64,000 nucleotides of DNA from Actinomadura macrotermitis (GTDB taxonomy: Bacteria > Actinomycetota > Actinomycetes > Streptosporangiales > Streptosporangiaceae). How positions within the stretch are numbered: the first letter of the stretch is position 1; the number at the start of each line of letters is the position of its first letter. This document shows, one piece after another, positions 8,022 to 16,899 of this stretch. Below the pieces are notes generated by a model that made no database searches, was not told where the DNA came from, and was given only the letters and a program-made list of their open reading frames with translations. The stretch is taken from assembly GCF_009604375.1 (NCBI RefSeq), contig NZ_WEGH01000005.1, positions 434,001-498,000 of the forward strand. Reading direction: 5' to 3'. A program made the position numbers and the translations under genes.

Positions 8022-10521
8022 CTACTTAAGGTCGTCCCAGCCCCATGCGGCTGCGGCAGTTCCCTCCGGGGAGCGTCCGAACCGAAACTGCTCCCGATGG
8101 CCACCAGCTTGTAGAAACATTTCGAACAATCCAGCAGCCGGCAACCGCTGGGTAAGCATGGCGGTCTGCTCGGCTGTCCCCTCATACTGCAGCGCGTTCA
8201 GCAGCTCGTGCACGGCGTACGGGTCGTCGAGGGGGGCGTGAGTGGCGGCGCGTTCAGCCAGCGTGGTGACCTGCTCGACCGCCCCCGCCTCCCGCAGCTC
8301 GTCCAACAGGTCGGCGACGGCGCCCGGGTTGTCGAGGGGGACATGGGCGGCGGGGTCGCGGCTCAGCAGCGCGGTGACCTGTTCCCCCGCTCCCGCCTCC
8401 CGCAGCGCATTCAGCAGCCGGGTCACGGCCTGCGGGTTGTGGAGGGGGGCGTGGGCGGCGGCGCGTTCAGCCAGCGTGGTGACCTGCTTGACCGCCCCCG
8501 CTCTCCGCAGGGCGTCCAGCAGTTCGGCGTCGGCGTCCGGGTTGTCGAAGGGGTCACGGGCGCCGGTATCCGAGTCGTCGAAGGGATCATAAGGGGCTCG
8601 GCTCAGCAGCGTGGAGATTTGTTCGTCCGCCCTCACTCTCCGTAGTTCGTCCAGCAGCATGGCCACGGCGCCCGGGTTATCGAGGGGGGTGTGAGTGGCG
8701 GCGCGTTCAGCCAGCGCAGTGACCTGTTCAACCGCCCTCACCCTCCACAGATCACCTAGCAGCGTGACCACAGCGCGCGTGTTGTCGAAGGAGACGTGGG
8801 CGGCGGCGCGTTCGGCAAACACAGCAACCTGTTCGGCTGTCCCTACCATCCGCAGCGCGTCCAGCAGCTGGGCCACGGCGAACGGGTCATCGAGGGCGGT
8901 GTGGGTGGCGGTCCAGTGGGCGGGGCGGTGGTCGGTGGGGTGGAGGGTGTGCAGGTGGGTGAGGAGAGCGAATGCGGTGGTGGAGTCGCCGTGGGCGGTG
9001 GCGTTCTTGTGGAGTTGGGCGGCGTGGCGGCGCAGGCCACGCTTCCAGGCGGCGTAACCGAGAGCTGACAGGTCGGCGGGGTGGGCGTGGGTGGTGAGGG
9101 CGGTCCAGAAGGGCAGCGGGGGGGATGTGTTCGGTTCGGGTGGTGCGGCCGTGCTGGTCGAGGTAGTCGGCCAGGCGGTAGCCGGCGATGCCCACGCCGT
9201 CGTCGGGTGGGACGGGTTGCAGGGGGCGTACGGCGCCGTGCAGGCGGCGGGTGGCGTACTCCCAGGCGCCGGCGGGCCAGCCGTCATGGAGGGCGGCGCG
9301 CTGGTCCTCGTCCAGGTAGCCGACGGCGGCGTGCTGCAGCAGGCCGGTCGACAGTAGGTGGGTGTGGCCCATGCGGACGGTGTCGATCGCGGCGGTGATC
9401 AGTGCGTGCCCGTGCGGGTTCGCGCCGCGGTTGGCGTAGTGGTCCAGCAGCGCGAACACCCCGGCCAGGTACTGGGTGACCTGCCCGGGCGCGCCCGCGT
9501 GTCGGGCGGCGTCGATGGCCTGGCGCAACGCGGCGTCGTCCAGCAGCCCCGCACGCTCCAGCTCGGGCGCGGTGAAGTGATCGGGGATGTCGATCCTGGC
9601 GCCGCGGGCGGGATCGGCCTCGCCGGGGCCGCAGCCGGTCAGGTCAGGCAGCGGTTCCAGCAGGGTGCGGGTGGCGCGGGCGGGGTCGGGCCGGCCTGGG
9701 CCGGTGTGGCAGGGGGCGGTGTAGGCGTCCCAGAAATCGGGCCACAGCGCGGTGAGCACGATGACGTGGTCGCGGCCGGTCAGCAGCTCGGCCAGGCAGT
9801 CCAGGGCATGAGGGCCGGCCGGGTCGTCGGCGTAGTGGCGCAGTTCGTTGAGCCACAGCACCGTCCCGCGCGGCACGCCCTGCTCGATCAGCCGGGCCAG
9901 CCGGCCAGCCGAGGCGGGGTAGAGCAGCGGCCGGTCGGGCAGGCGCGCCCGTACGGCCTGGTAGGCGGCGCGGGTCTTGCCGGTGGAGGACCCGCCGCGC
10001 AGCACCACCAGCCGGTTGGCCGCCACCGCCGGGTCCAGCAGCGCGTACAGCAGATGGTCGTGAGCGCGCCGCACATACGCCGGCAGCGGGCCGCCGCCGA
10101 TCGCCTGGTGCACCCCTAACGCCACCGGATCCCAGTCGCCGACCCTGCGAATCGCGCTCCCACCCGCTGAGGACGCAGGTGCCGTGCGGCGATCGCCGGA
10201 GGGCGGGCCGCCCAGGGGCTGGCGGGAGTCACGGGACTGCTTGGCCTCGGCCAGCAACTCCACCCAGCCCTCGACCGTCCCCGGCAATCCGCCCTCGCCG
10301 GCACCGGCGCGCTGGGCGGTGTGGTCCAGGCACAGCTGGACCACCTCCAGCAGCGGCCCGGTCCCGGTCGGCAGATGCGCGCCCTTGCGCCAGTCGTACA
10401 GCGACGCCCGGCCCATCACCCCCGGCAGCGCGGCCACCACCTGATCCACCGACAGGCCAGCGGCCCTCAACAACGCGGTGAACGCCGCCCCGAAGTCCTC
10501 GGGCGTCCGTGGTGACGCCAT
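8022..10521 (-). pseudogene. STAND-like ATPase with helical repeats, frameshifted
   Basis: Two frames form one protein of about 830 residues. Residues 1-75 are an HTH-like N-terminal domain (FGAAFTALLRAAGLSVDQVV, ASLYDWRKG). A P-loop NTPase follows, with Walker A RGGSSTGKTRA and a Walker B-like VLWLNEL. After DYLDQHGRT the frame breaks in a run of seven G (9118-9124, plus strand); six would restore PPLPFWTALTTH and the rest of the protein. The C-terminus carries about seven repeats of roughly 39 residues (pattern DNPxAVxxLLDALRxAGAxE followed by QVTTLAERAA) and ends in FGRSPEGTAAAAWGWDDL. The N-terminal ATP switch plus repeat sensor is typical of STAND proteins. Start ATG 10521 has GGAGG upstream. 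The break may be an error, decay, slippage or phase variation. Confidence 0.7.
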
Positions 10522-10669
10522 CGCCGCACCCCTCCCCGGGCCGGATGTCCGAACCCTTCGGATTGTGCCCGTACGTTGGACATCTTGTCCGGCCTGCACC
10601 TGGATCGGCGCTTATCCGACCTTCCCGCAGCCCCTCCTGGACAGCGCCGGATCCGGCCCACTCTGCCGT

Positions 10670-10735
10670 CATGACCACCTACGACACCGGCACCGGACAC
10701 CACCCGGCCACTCTGTTTCAGGAGGCGTCGTGCTG
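10670..10735 (+). CDS. Possible 21-aa leader peptide
   Basis: A short frame starting ATG at 10670 (MTTYDTGTGHHPATLFQEAS then C) ends in TGA overlapping the GTG start of the next small gene by six bases. The overlap suggests translational coupling. The assignment is tentative because no ribosome site stands out before the ATG and the length is very short. Confidence 0.3.
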
Positions 10736-10939
10736 ACCACTGTTCTGGCCGGCCTGGCCGCCGCCGTGCTCATCGTGGGTGCGGCCGCGCGCATCCCCGC
10801 CGCCCTTGCCGACTTCCTGCGCGCCTGCCTGCCCGTCGTCCACGCCGCCCGCGAACTCCACCACGCCCTCACCCACCCCGACGCCCCTCCCCCGGCAGTG
10901 CTGCCCGCGTCCGCATCAGGGCAGGACGCCGAGCGATAG
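10730..10939 (+). CDS. Small single-pass membrane protein, 69 aa
   Basis: GTG 10730 follows GGAGG (10721-10725) by four bases. The product starts with a hydrophobic segment (LTTVLAGLAAAVLIVGAAAR) that forms one transmembrane helix or an uncleaved signal, then an amphipathic region with HAARELHHALTHPDAPPPA and a polar tail. It is divergent from the STAND-like ATPase gene, with about 150 bp between the short leader frame and that gene. It resembles many small uncharacterised actinomycete proteins; no function can be given. Confidence 0.5.
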   Translation: MLTTVLAGLAAAVLIVGAAARIPAALADFLRACLPVVHAARELHHALTHPDAPPPAVLPASASGQDAER

Positions 10940-11175
10940 CAAGCTTGCGCCGAGCTGGGCAGGGGGCCCGTCTTCTGCACGGTTGCGCCACAGCGCAGGC
11001 ACTAGCTTCGAGGAAACCCGGTCAGTCCATCTGCTCTGAAGCGAGCCACCGTTCTCGTCCCCCGGCTGGCTGGTCGTCAACTGCCCGCCCATGTGATCTG
11101 GTCTCGCGCGCGGCCGGGCAGTCCATGCTCAACGCTGACTGCGAGATGCAGCGCGTCGGCGCTGCTGGGTGGGCG

Positions 11176-11823
11176 TTATCGCGTGGGAGTGGAGGGCTTG
11201 TCGAGGCCGTGGGTGGTGACCAGTTGCGCGGTGCCGTCGGCAAGCCGGTAGGACAGGCCCGCCACCGCGGCCTGGCCGGTGGCTACGCGCTCGGCGAGAA
11301 CGCTGGAGCGCTCGAGCAGCAGGTCGACGGTGTGCCGGATGTGCTGGTGCAGGATCTGTTCGGGCTGGTGGTGTCCGGCGGCGCGGGCCGCCAGCACGCT
11401 CGGGGTGACCCGTTCGACGACATCGCGCACGAATCCGGTCGGGATCGTGCCGCCTTGCAAGGTGGCCTGAGCGGCTGCGATCGCACCGCAGGAGTCGTGG
11501 CCCAGTACCACCACCAGCGGGCAGTTCAACACGGCCACCCCGTATTCGATGCTGCCCAGCACCTCGGCTCCCAGCACATGGCCGGCGGTGCGGACCACGA
11601 ACAGGTCCCCCAGTCCCCGATCGAAGATGATCTCTGCGGCGAGGCGGGAATCGGAGCATCCGAACAGCACGGCGAACGGGTTCTGTTCCGGCGCGGTGCC
11701 GGTGCGGCGGACGGCGTCCTGGTTGGGGTGCTCGGGCGTATCGGCGACGAATCGCCGGTTGCCGGCCAGCAGCATTTCCAAGGCGTCACCGGGGCTCGGC
11801 GGCAGGGCGTCGATCATGGCCAC
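11176..11823 (-). CDS. Beta-class carbonic anhydrase
   Basis: A 215-residue cytoplasmic enzyme that interconverts CO2 and bicarbonate. It has the zinc and catalytic dyad residues of the beta class: C56, D58 and R60 in CSDSR, and H109 and C112 in GHDSCG. The motif VVRTAGHV and the segment SIEYGVAVLNCPLVVVLGH are also typical. An alternative ATG lies two codons in. It stands alone, with no cyanase, transporter or SulP gene beside it, and is distinct from the cynT-like carbonic anhydrase at 39714. The regions on either side (10940-11175 and 11824-12331) hold no recognised gene. Confidence 0.85.
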   Translation of the reverse strand: MAMIDALPPSPGDALEMLLAGNRRFVADTPEHPNQDAVRRTGTAPEQNPFAVLFGCSDSRLAAEIIFDRGLGDLFVVRTAGHVLGAEVLGSIEYGVAVLNCPLVVVLGHDSCGAIAAAQATLQGGTIPTGFVRDVVERVTPSVLAARAAGHHQPEQILHQHIRHTVDLLLERSSVLAERVATGQAAVAGLSYRLADGTAQLVTTHGLDKPSTPTR

Positions 11824-12331
11824 AGGCTACGGCCCGGCTCGGCCGCGCCGCCTGCCGGGGGTACGGACAGGGAGTTGATCGTGTTCTACCGCCGACGGGT
11901 GGACAGGAAGGTGCACGTAGTCGGCTCTAGAGCCGAGCCGACCATGTGGCCTGTCCGGCAGCCACTCGACGATCTCGCACCCGTGTCTCCCTGATGGCGG
12001 CCGACCCGGCCGCATCATCACCTGATCGGGGAGTCGGAAGGCCGGCGTCACCAAGTACGTCCGGGGCGGTGACGGGGCAGAACTATTTGGCGTGCCGGTA
12101 AGGAGCATGTCATAAGACCCAAGCCGTGTTCGGCATGGTCGATGCTGTCCGGCTATGACGCGCCTCCCGATGCACGTCGACGAGCAAGCACGAGATTGCC
12201 CACACGTCGCCTCCAAACTGCGGCTCGACCGCTGCGGCGGTCCGGTTCCAGATAGCCGGACCAGGCTGGTTCCGGTCCGACGGCGCGGTGTCGGGCAGGA
12301 CCTGATCCCCGCAACCTCGCGGTGGCGGCGA
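11824..12331. other. No gene recognised, palindrome inside
   Basis: A 508-bp intergenic stretch between the carbonic anhydrase and LysR genes. It contains a perfect 16-bp palindrome TCGGCTCTAGAGCCGA at 11921-11936. A short plus-strand frame around 11860-11990 (DRELIVFYRRRVDRKVHVVG) has a protein-like look but no start or family, so no gene is claimed. Confidence 0.4.
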
Positions 12332-13186
12332 TCAGTGGCCCGCTGTGGCGCGCAGGGCGGAGGCGAAGGTGCGCAGCGCCCTGCGCGCGGCGGGCTCGGA
12401 CGGGCGTGATTGCAGGACGACGCTGCGAGTGGGCAGTGGGGGGAGGCCGAGTGATTCGCCCATGTCCATGGTGCCGGGTGGGGCCACGCGCGGGCTGAGC
12501 GCCGCCACGGCCAAGCCTGCTGCCACCGCCGCGCCGATGGTCGCGATGCCGCCGCCCACGAACACCTCTTGCCAGGCGATGCCCGCTTCGTTCAGCGCGG
12601 TCACCGCCATCTCGTGCACACGGCATGACTCGGCCTGCAGGGCGAGGCGCAGAGGCTCGCCGGAACGGTGTTGGAAGTCGGATGAGGCCATCCAGCCGAA
12701 GGTCTCCTCCATCAGGACTTCACCGTCGGTGCGGCGGCCCTCGTGGCGCAGCACGATGGCCGCGTCCAGCGCACCGCTGTCGAACAGGTCAAGGAGCTCC
12801 CATGAGCCGGCGATGCTCACCTCCAGCGTCAGGTCCGGTTCTGCCCGCCCTATCTGGCGCAGGAGGTGGGGCAGTTCGGCGCCGACGACGTGGTGGCTCA
12901 TGCCGATCGACAGGCGTTGCCGCTGGACGCCGAAGGAGCCCAGCGCGTCCGCGTGGGCGGCCAGCAGTTCACGTGCGGGCCCGAGGAAGGCGGCGCCGTC
13001 GTGCGACAGGCGGACCAGGCGGGGCGTGCGGTCCAGCAAGCGGCGGCCCAAGGCGTCCTCCAGCCGTTTGATCTTCAGGCTCACGGCGGACTGCGTGGAG
13101 TCCATCGCCTCCGCCGCACGCGTGAAGCTCTTCAGTTCGGCGGTCAGCACGAAGGCATGCACGGCGTCCAGGGCGAGCATCTTCAT
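12332..13186 (-). CDS. LysR-family transcriptional regulator
   Basis: A 284-residue regulator with the LysR winged helix-turn-helix at residues 1-60 (FVLTAELKSFTRAAEAMDST then QSAVSLKIKRLEDALG and RRLLDRTPR) and a C-terminal effector domain (LTLEVSIAGSWELLDLFDSG, LDAAIVLRHEG). The start is placed at ATG 13186, just before the HTH; in-frame codons further upstream lie in AT-rich operator DNA. It is divergent from a tautomerase gene, and the 110-bp gap carries a symmetric AT-rich site. By the usual LysR arrangement it probably controls that gene and its own. The effector is not known. Confidence 0.85.
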   Translation of the reverse strand: MKMLALDAVHAFVLTAELKSFTRAAEAMDSTQSAVSLKIKRLEDALGRRLLDRTPRLVRLSHDGAAFLGPARELLAAHADALGSFGVQRQRLSIGMSHHVVGAELPHLLRQIGRAEPDLTLEVSIAGSWELLDLFDSGALDAAIVLRHEGRRTDGEVLMEETFGWMASSDFQHRSGEPLRLALQAESCRVHEMAVTALNEAGIAWQEVFVGGGIATIGAAVAAGLAVAALSPRVAPPGTMDMGESLGLPPLPTRSVVLQSRPSEPAARRALRTFASALRATAGH

Positions 13187-13205
13187 CGTCACACCGATCA
13201 TTGAA

Positions 13206-13225
13206 ATATTTAATGACTGAAATAT
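13206..13225. promoter_or_regulatory. Likely LysR operator
   Basis: An inverted repeat, ATATTT (13206-13211) and AAATAT (13220-13225) with an 8-bp spacer, lies in a strikingly AT-rich island between the divergent LysR and tautomerase genes. Spacing and symmetry fit a LysR-type binding site. The role is inferred from position. Confidence 0.5.
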
Positions 13226-13296
13226 AGTAAGATGGCTTTTTTGAATGATCAAGTGATGGCTACGCTGCGAACCGTCCCGAGGAACGGAGCCAGACC

Positions 13297-13689
13297 ATGC
13301 CCTTGGTCCAAGTGTCGTTGCGGCGAGGCAAGCCCGCCGAGTACCACCAAGCCCTCTTCGAGGGCGTCTACCGCGCCATGCGCGAGACCTTCGACGTGCC
13401 GGAAGACGACCGCTTCATGACGATCACCGAGCACGACGACAGCACCTTCAGCGTCAGCCCCACCTATTACGGCGTCGAACGGAGCGACGAGGCGGTCATC
13501 ATCCGGATCACCGCCAACAACACGCGCGACCTCGCCCAGAAGCAGGCGCTCTACCTGCGCATCGTCGAACTGCTGCAGGCGAACCCCGGCGTGCGTCCCG
13601 AAGACGTGTTCATCAATCTTGTGGAAGTACTGCCGGAGAACTGGTCGTTCGGCAATGGCATCGCGCAGTACGCGGTGCAGCAGGGCTGA
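13297..13689 (+). CDS. Tautomerase family protein
   Basis: A 130-residue protein of the tautomerase (4-oxalocrotonate tautomerase/MIF) superfamily. Proline follows the initiator Met (MPLVQVSLRRGK), which after Met removal would be the catalytic N-terminal base. The double-length form contains the family strand-helix layout with YHQALFEGVYRAMRETFDVP and the C-terminal DVFINLVEVLPENWSFGNG. Similar proteins are often LysR-controlled and take part in aromatic or halogenated compound turnover, but the substrate is unknown. GAGGAACGGAG upstream of ATG 13297 may serve as ribosome site. Confidence 0.8.
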   Translation: MPLVQVSLRRGKPAEYHQALFEGVYRAMRETFDVPEDDRFMTITEHDDSTFSVSPTYYGVERSDEAVIIRITANNTRDLAQKQALYLRIVELLQANPGVRPEDVFINLVEVLPENWSFGNGIAQYAVQQG

Positions 13690-14088
13690 GGGGAACGGTT
13701 CGCCCCGCGCCTTCCGAGTTCCAGCGCCACGTGACGGTGCCATATTGCGCCGTCACTGGTCGTGAACAGTTTGGACGTATCTCCGGAGCCCGGTCAGCCG
13801 GAGGCTAATCAACATCTGAACCGCCTGTTCGAGCACAAGGGCGATCCGGGAGACCAACGTCTCCGCCAGCACCAACGCCAGGGCGGAATCGGAGCCTCCC
13901 TGGCATACCTGTGGAACTCCTAACTGGGCTCTCTCCCATCGGTCTCTTCCGGCTCTTGAGGTCGCCCGTCACCCTCAAGTGGAAACTGATGACAAGCGGG
14001 CCGGGTGTTGTCGGCTGTACGCCGATTCGCGCTGTCCCGATGGGCAGGTGGGTGGCGGTGCCGCAGTCGTAGGAGCCGTCCCGGACAG
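13690..14088. other. No gene recognised, 13690-14088
   Basis: A 399-bp stretch between the tautomerase and the convergent carboxylesterase. A plus-strand frame of about 55 codons from GTG 13761 to a stop near 13923 exists, but shows no family. No terminator with T-run is evident. Confidence 0.35.
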
Positions 14089-15579
14089 TCACGAGAGATC
14101 GAAGGGGGCGGGGAAGTGGCCTTCCCAGATCTGGCGGGATGCCTGTTCGGGGTAGGGCAGAGTCTTCGATTCGGTGTCCAGGACGCGGGTGAGGTGCTCG
14201 CCGGGCCGGTGGGCGGACCAGCCCGCATCGCCGGTGGTGACGAAGCGGACCCATGCCTCCTGGAGTTCGCGGGAGAGCGCGACGGCCTCGGGAGCGGCCT
14301 CCTCGCCGATGAGTTGGGTGCCGACGGGGCTGTCCAATGTGCCGAACGCCAGGGGCACGTCGAGGCTGTGGCAGGCGCCCAGGATGCCGCCGAGGGCCGG
14401 GGCGACCCAGCACAGTTCGAACAGGTACGAGGTGCCGCCGGCTGCGGCGTTCGCCTCGGCCAGCTTCTGTGACGGCATGCGGAAGAGGGCGTCGGAGTAC
14501 ACCGTCTCCACCAGTTCCTCCGGGCCTGCCTGCGGGAACGCGGCACGGTAGGCCCGCGTGCCGTCCGGCTGCGGGGCGTGCAGTTCCAGGACCGCGTGGG
14601 CGTCCTCCTCGGTGAAGGTGCCGTACCTTCCGCCCATGACGCTGAAGGACCGGAATTCGTCCCGAGTGTGGCCGACGAGCAGTTCGGTCCCGCTCGCACG
14701 TGCGCCGGTCAGCGCGGGCCAGGGTGTTTCCGGGAGGACCTCGCCGTCGACGACGGGGCACAGCGCGGTGCCGGTCTCCGTGAGGCGTCCCCAGCTCTCC
14801 CGGTGCGCGTGGAGGCCGGCGTTGAAGGAGGTGAGCTCGGCGGCCAGGCGCCATGGGTCGATGTCGCGCAGGGCTTCGGCGGTGGGGGCCGCCGCGCCGA
14901 GCCGGTCCGCGAACGCGGCGGTGACCTGCCGTGCCAGCGCGGGGGTGCTGTGCAGCCCCGGCACCGAATGGGCGATGGCCCGCCGGAACAAGCCGCGCGC
15001 GGACTTCATCGTCAGCAGGGCGGCGACCGAGCCCGCCCCGGCGGACTGCCCGCCCACGGTGACCCGGCCGGGGTCGCCCCCGAAGGCGGCGATGTTGCGC
15101 TGCACCCACTCCAGCGCCGCGATCTGGTCGAGGAATCCGCGGTTGGGCGGCGCGTCGTCGAGGAACGCGAATCCCTCCGCGCCCACGCGGCAGTTGATGG
15201 TCACCACGACGACTCCCGCCTCGGCCAGCGCCGCCGGGTCGTACATCGGGTCGCTCGACAACGCCGAGAGGTAGCCGCCCACGGGGATCCACACCAGCAC
15301 CGGCAGCCCCGCCGCGCCGGGATCCGGAGTGCCGACGTCGAGCGTCAGCCAGTCGGTGCCCCGCGGGGGCACGTCGACCGGCAGGGACAGCGGCACCACG
15401 GGGCCGAACTCGACCGCCTGCCTCGTCCCCTCCCAGCGGTGCGGCGGCGCGGGCGCGGCGAAGCGGAGCGTTCCGACCGGGGGCCGGGCGTAGGGGATGC
15501 CGCGGAATACCGCGTGCCCCTGCCGCCGGCGCCCCTGCACCACGCCTTCCGTGGTCCGTACCTTCGGCTGCTCGGACAT
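14089..15579 (-). CDS. Type B carboxylesterase
   Basis: A 496-residue alpha/beta hydrolase of the carboxylesterase/para-nitrobenzyl-esterase family that hydrolyses carboxylic esters. The N-terminal motif GRRRQGHAVFRGIPYARPPV and the nucleophile elbow GGQSAGAGS (Ser179) are clear. The oxyanion-hole region reads VWIPVGGYL rather than the usual IHGGG, so it is somewhat divergent. The active-site His lies near ACHSLDVPLAFG. There is no signal peptide, so it should be cytoplasmic. Start ATG 15579 has AAGGAA upstream. It is divergent from a TetR-family gene with paired direct repeats between them, so TetR control is likely. Confidence 0.85.
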   Translation of the reverse strand: MSEQPKVRTTEGVVQGRRRQGHAVFRGIPYARPPVGTLRFAAPAPPHRWEGTRQAVEFGPVVPLSLPVDVPPRGTDWLTLDVGTPDPGAAGLPVLVWIPVGGYLSALSSDPMYDPAALAEAGVVVVTINCRVGAEGFAFLDDAPPNRGFLDQIAALEWVQRNIAAFGGDPGRVTVGGQSAGAGSVAALLTMKSARGLFRRAIAHSVPGLHSTPALARQVTAAFADRLGAAAPTAEALRDIDPWRLAAELTSFNAGLHAHRESWGRLTETGTALCPVVDGEVLPETPWPALTGARASGTELLVGHTRDEFRSFSVMGGRYGTFTEEDAHAVLELHAPQPDGTRAYRAAFPQAGPEELVETVYSDALFRMPSQKLAEANAAAGGTSYLFELCWVAPALGGILGACHSLDVPLAFGTLDSPVGTQLIGEEAAPEAVALSRELQEAWVRFVTTGDAGWSAHRPGEHLTRVLDTESKTLPYPEQASRQIWEGHFPAPFDLS

Positions 15580-15616
15580 GACGGTTCCTTCCCTGGAGTG
15601 GCCTCCAGGTTTATAG

Positions 15617-15650
15617 GTCAGCTGTATTATGTCAACTGTATTGAAACAGT
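15617..15650. promoter_or_regulatory. Likely TetR operator between divergent genes
   Basis: Two direct repeats, GTCAGCTGTATT (15617-15628) and GTCAACTGTATT (15631-15642), are followed by an inverted repeat ACTGT/ACAGT (15635-15650). All lie in an AT-rich gap between the carboxylesterase and TetR starts. The site is ideally placed to control both genes; binding is inferred. Confidence 0.5.
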
Positions 15651-15675
15651 CCCAGGTGCGAGGGAAGGGCCGGCG

Positions 15676-16275
15676 ATGCCGAAACAGGTGGACCACCGCG
15701 GACGCCGCGAAGCGATTGCCCGCGCACTGTGGCGGGTGGTGGAGCAGCGCGGCGTCGCACAACTGACGATGCGCATGGTGGCGCAGGAGGCGGGCATGTC
15801 ACTCGGGCAGCTGCAGCACTACTTCGCCTCCCGGGCCGCCATGCTGTCCTTCGCCATGGACTTCGCGTCCGAGCAGACCTCGGTGCGCGTACACCAGGGG
15901 CTCGAAAAGCTCGGTGACCGTCCGCACCCCCGTGACGTGCTGCGACTGACGCTCGCGGAAATGCTCCCCCTGCATGCCGACGCCCGCGCGACCAGCCGGA
16001 TGAGCGCCGCCTACGTCCTGGAGGCGCTGCACGACGAGGCCGTGCACGAGCAGGCGCGCCGCGGCCTCCTGCAAGGGCGGGCCCTCGTCGAGCAGTTGGT
16101 CCGCCAGGCGATCGCCGATGGGCACATCGACTCCGGCCGCGACCCGGCGATCGAGACCAACCTGCTCCTCGCCCTCACCGGCTTCACCCCCCTGATCGAA
16201 CTTGGCGTGATCGAGCCCCAGGACGCACTCGGCGCGATCGACGTGCATCTGGACCGGCTGTTCAGGAGTACGTGA
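15676..16275 (+). CDS. TetR-family transcriptional regulator
   Basis: A 199-residue regulator. The N-terminal HTH is clear (REAIARALWRVVEQRGVAQL, then TMRMVAQEAGMSLGQLQHYF followed by ASRAAML), with the LQHYF variant of the family's TLYYHF turn. The C-terminal helical ligand domain (residues about 70-199) contains DVLRLTLAEMLPLHADARAT and ends LGAIDVHLDRLFRST. It resembles the BetI-like/TetR C-terminal class. ATG 15676 follows an AGGGAAGGGC stretch. It is divergent from the carboxylesterase and probably represses it; the ligand may be an ester or its product. Confidence 0.85.
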   Translation: MPKQVDHRGRREAIARALWRVVEQRGVAQLTMRMVAQEAGMSLGQLQHYFASRAAMLSFAMDFASEQTSVRVHQGLEKLGDRPHPRDVLRLTLAEMLPLHADARATSRMSAAYVLEALHDEAVHEQARRGLLQGRALVEQLVRQAIADGHIDSGRDPAIETNLLLALTGFTPLIELGVIEPQDALGAIDVHLDRLFRST

Positions 16276-16735
16276 CCCGTCCCCGGACACGGGAGCCGGG
16301 TGGAGACGAGATCAGCTCTGGTCCGGCCGCCCCCGGCCTGGCCCACGGCGCCGAACGCGACGCGAATGAAGATCGATCAGGTCGCTTCCTTCTCAATGCG
16401 CCATTCCAGATGGGGACGCAGCACCGCCCCTACATCGGCAGGCTGTTCCAGCGTCGCGTCGGCCAGGTGCCGAGCCTGCGACAGTTCGGCCGGAAGGGGC
16501 CGCCGATCGACACGTCCACCTGGCACACGAGCACCGACGTACCTCACCAACTTCCTTGTTGGACGAGGCAGTGGAATCGTCGAGTCCCTGGAGGAGATGC
16601 GCCCTCTGCGCGCTGATCCGGTACAGCCAAGGCACATCTCTACCTGGCCCGGTGCTGGGCGCGGGCCGCAGCGCTGATTGCGAGCGCCGACGCCGACGCC
16701 ATGACCTCCTTCTGGAGTGCTCCGGCCGCACACCT
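16276..16735. other. Decayed DNA with minus-strand coding remnant
   Basis: No intact gene is present. On the minus strand, about 16377-16540 reads KLVRYVGARVPGGRVDRRPL and LADATLEQPADVGAVLRPHL ending WRIEKEAT, which looks like the C-terminal end of a real protein whose 5' part is lost. It could not be placed in a family. Confidence 0.35.
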
Positions 16736-16880
16736 AGAACCGGGAATCGGCATCGGAGTCCTTGGCGATCCGCTCCAGCGCTTACACCGCGGCGATGCGC
16801 ACCTCCCGCTTGCCGGGGGCCAGTTGCTCGGCTGCCTTGATGTACTGGTCGGTGACCTGGCCCTGCTGCGCGATGGCGAC
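16736..16880 (-). pseudogene. Pentapeptide-repeat protein N-terminal fragment
   Basis: The minus strand reads GQVTDQYIKAAEQLAPGKRE, then VRIAAV, a TAA stop and ALERIAKDSDADSRF. In actinomycete pentapeptide-repeat proteins this lead segment is typically VT..YTKAVEQLGS....VRLGGIYALERIARDS, so the stop replaces the conserved Tyr codon. The repeat region itself is absent. It is a relic joined to a STAND relic on the opposite strand. Confidence 0.6.
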
Positions 16881-16899
16881 ATTCTCCCGTGCCGTCCGC

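Noticed and set aside
8022..9117. CRISPR-like repeat array
   Set aside because: The repeats are in coding frame, differ in sequence and length and have no unique spacers; they are protein repeats.
9081..10119. Long plus-strand frames rich in Gly/Val/Arg
   Set aside because: Antisense to the STAND-like ATPase, which has a Walker A motif on the minus strand.
13805..15292. A long minus-strand frame overlapping the carboxylesterase
   Set aside because: Arg/Pro/Gly-rich out-of-frame shadow; the esterase frame carries GQSAG and the correct start.
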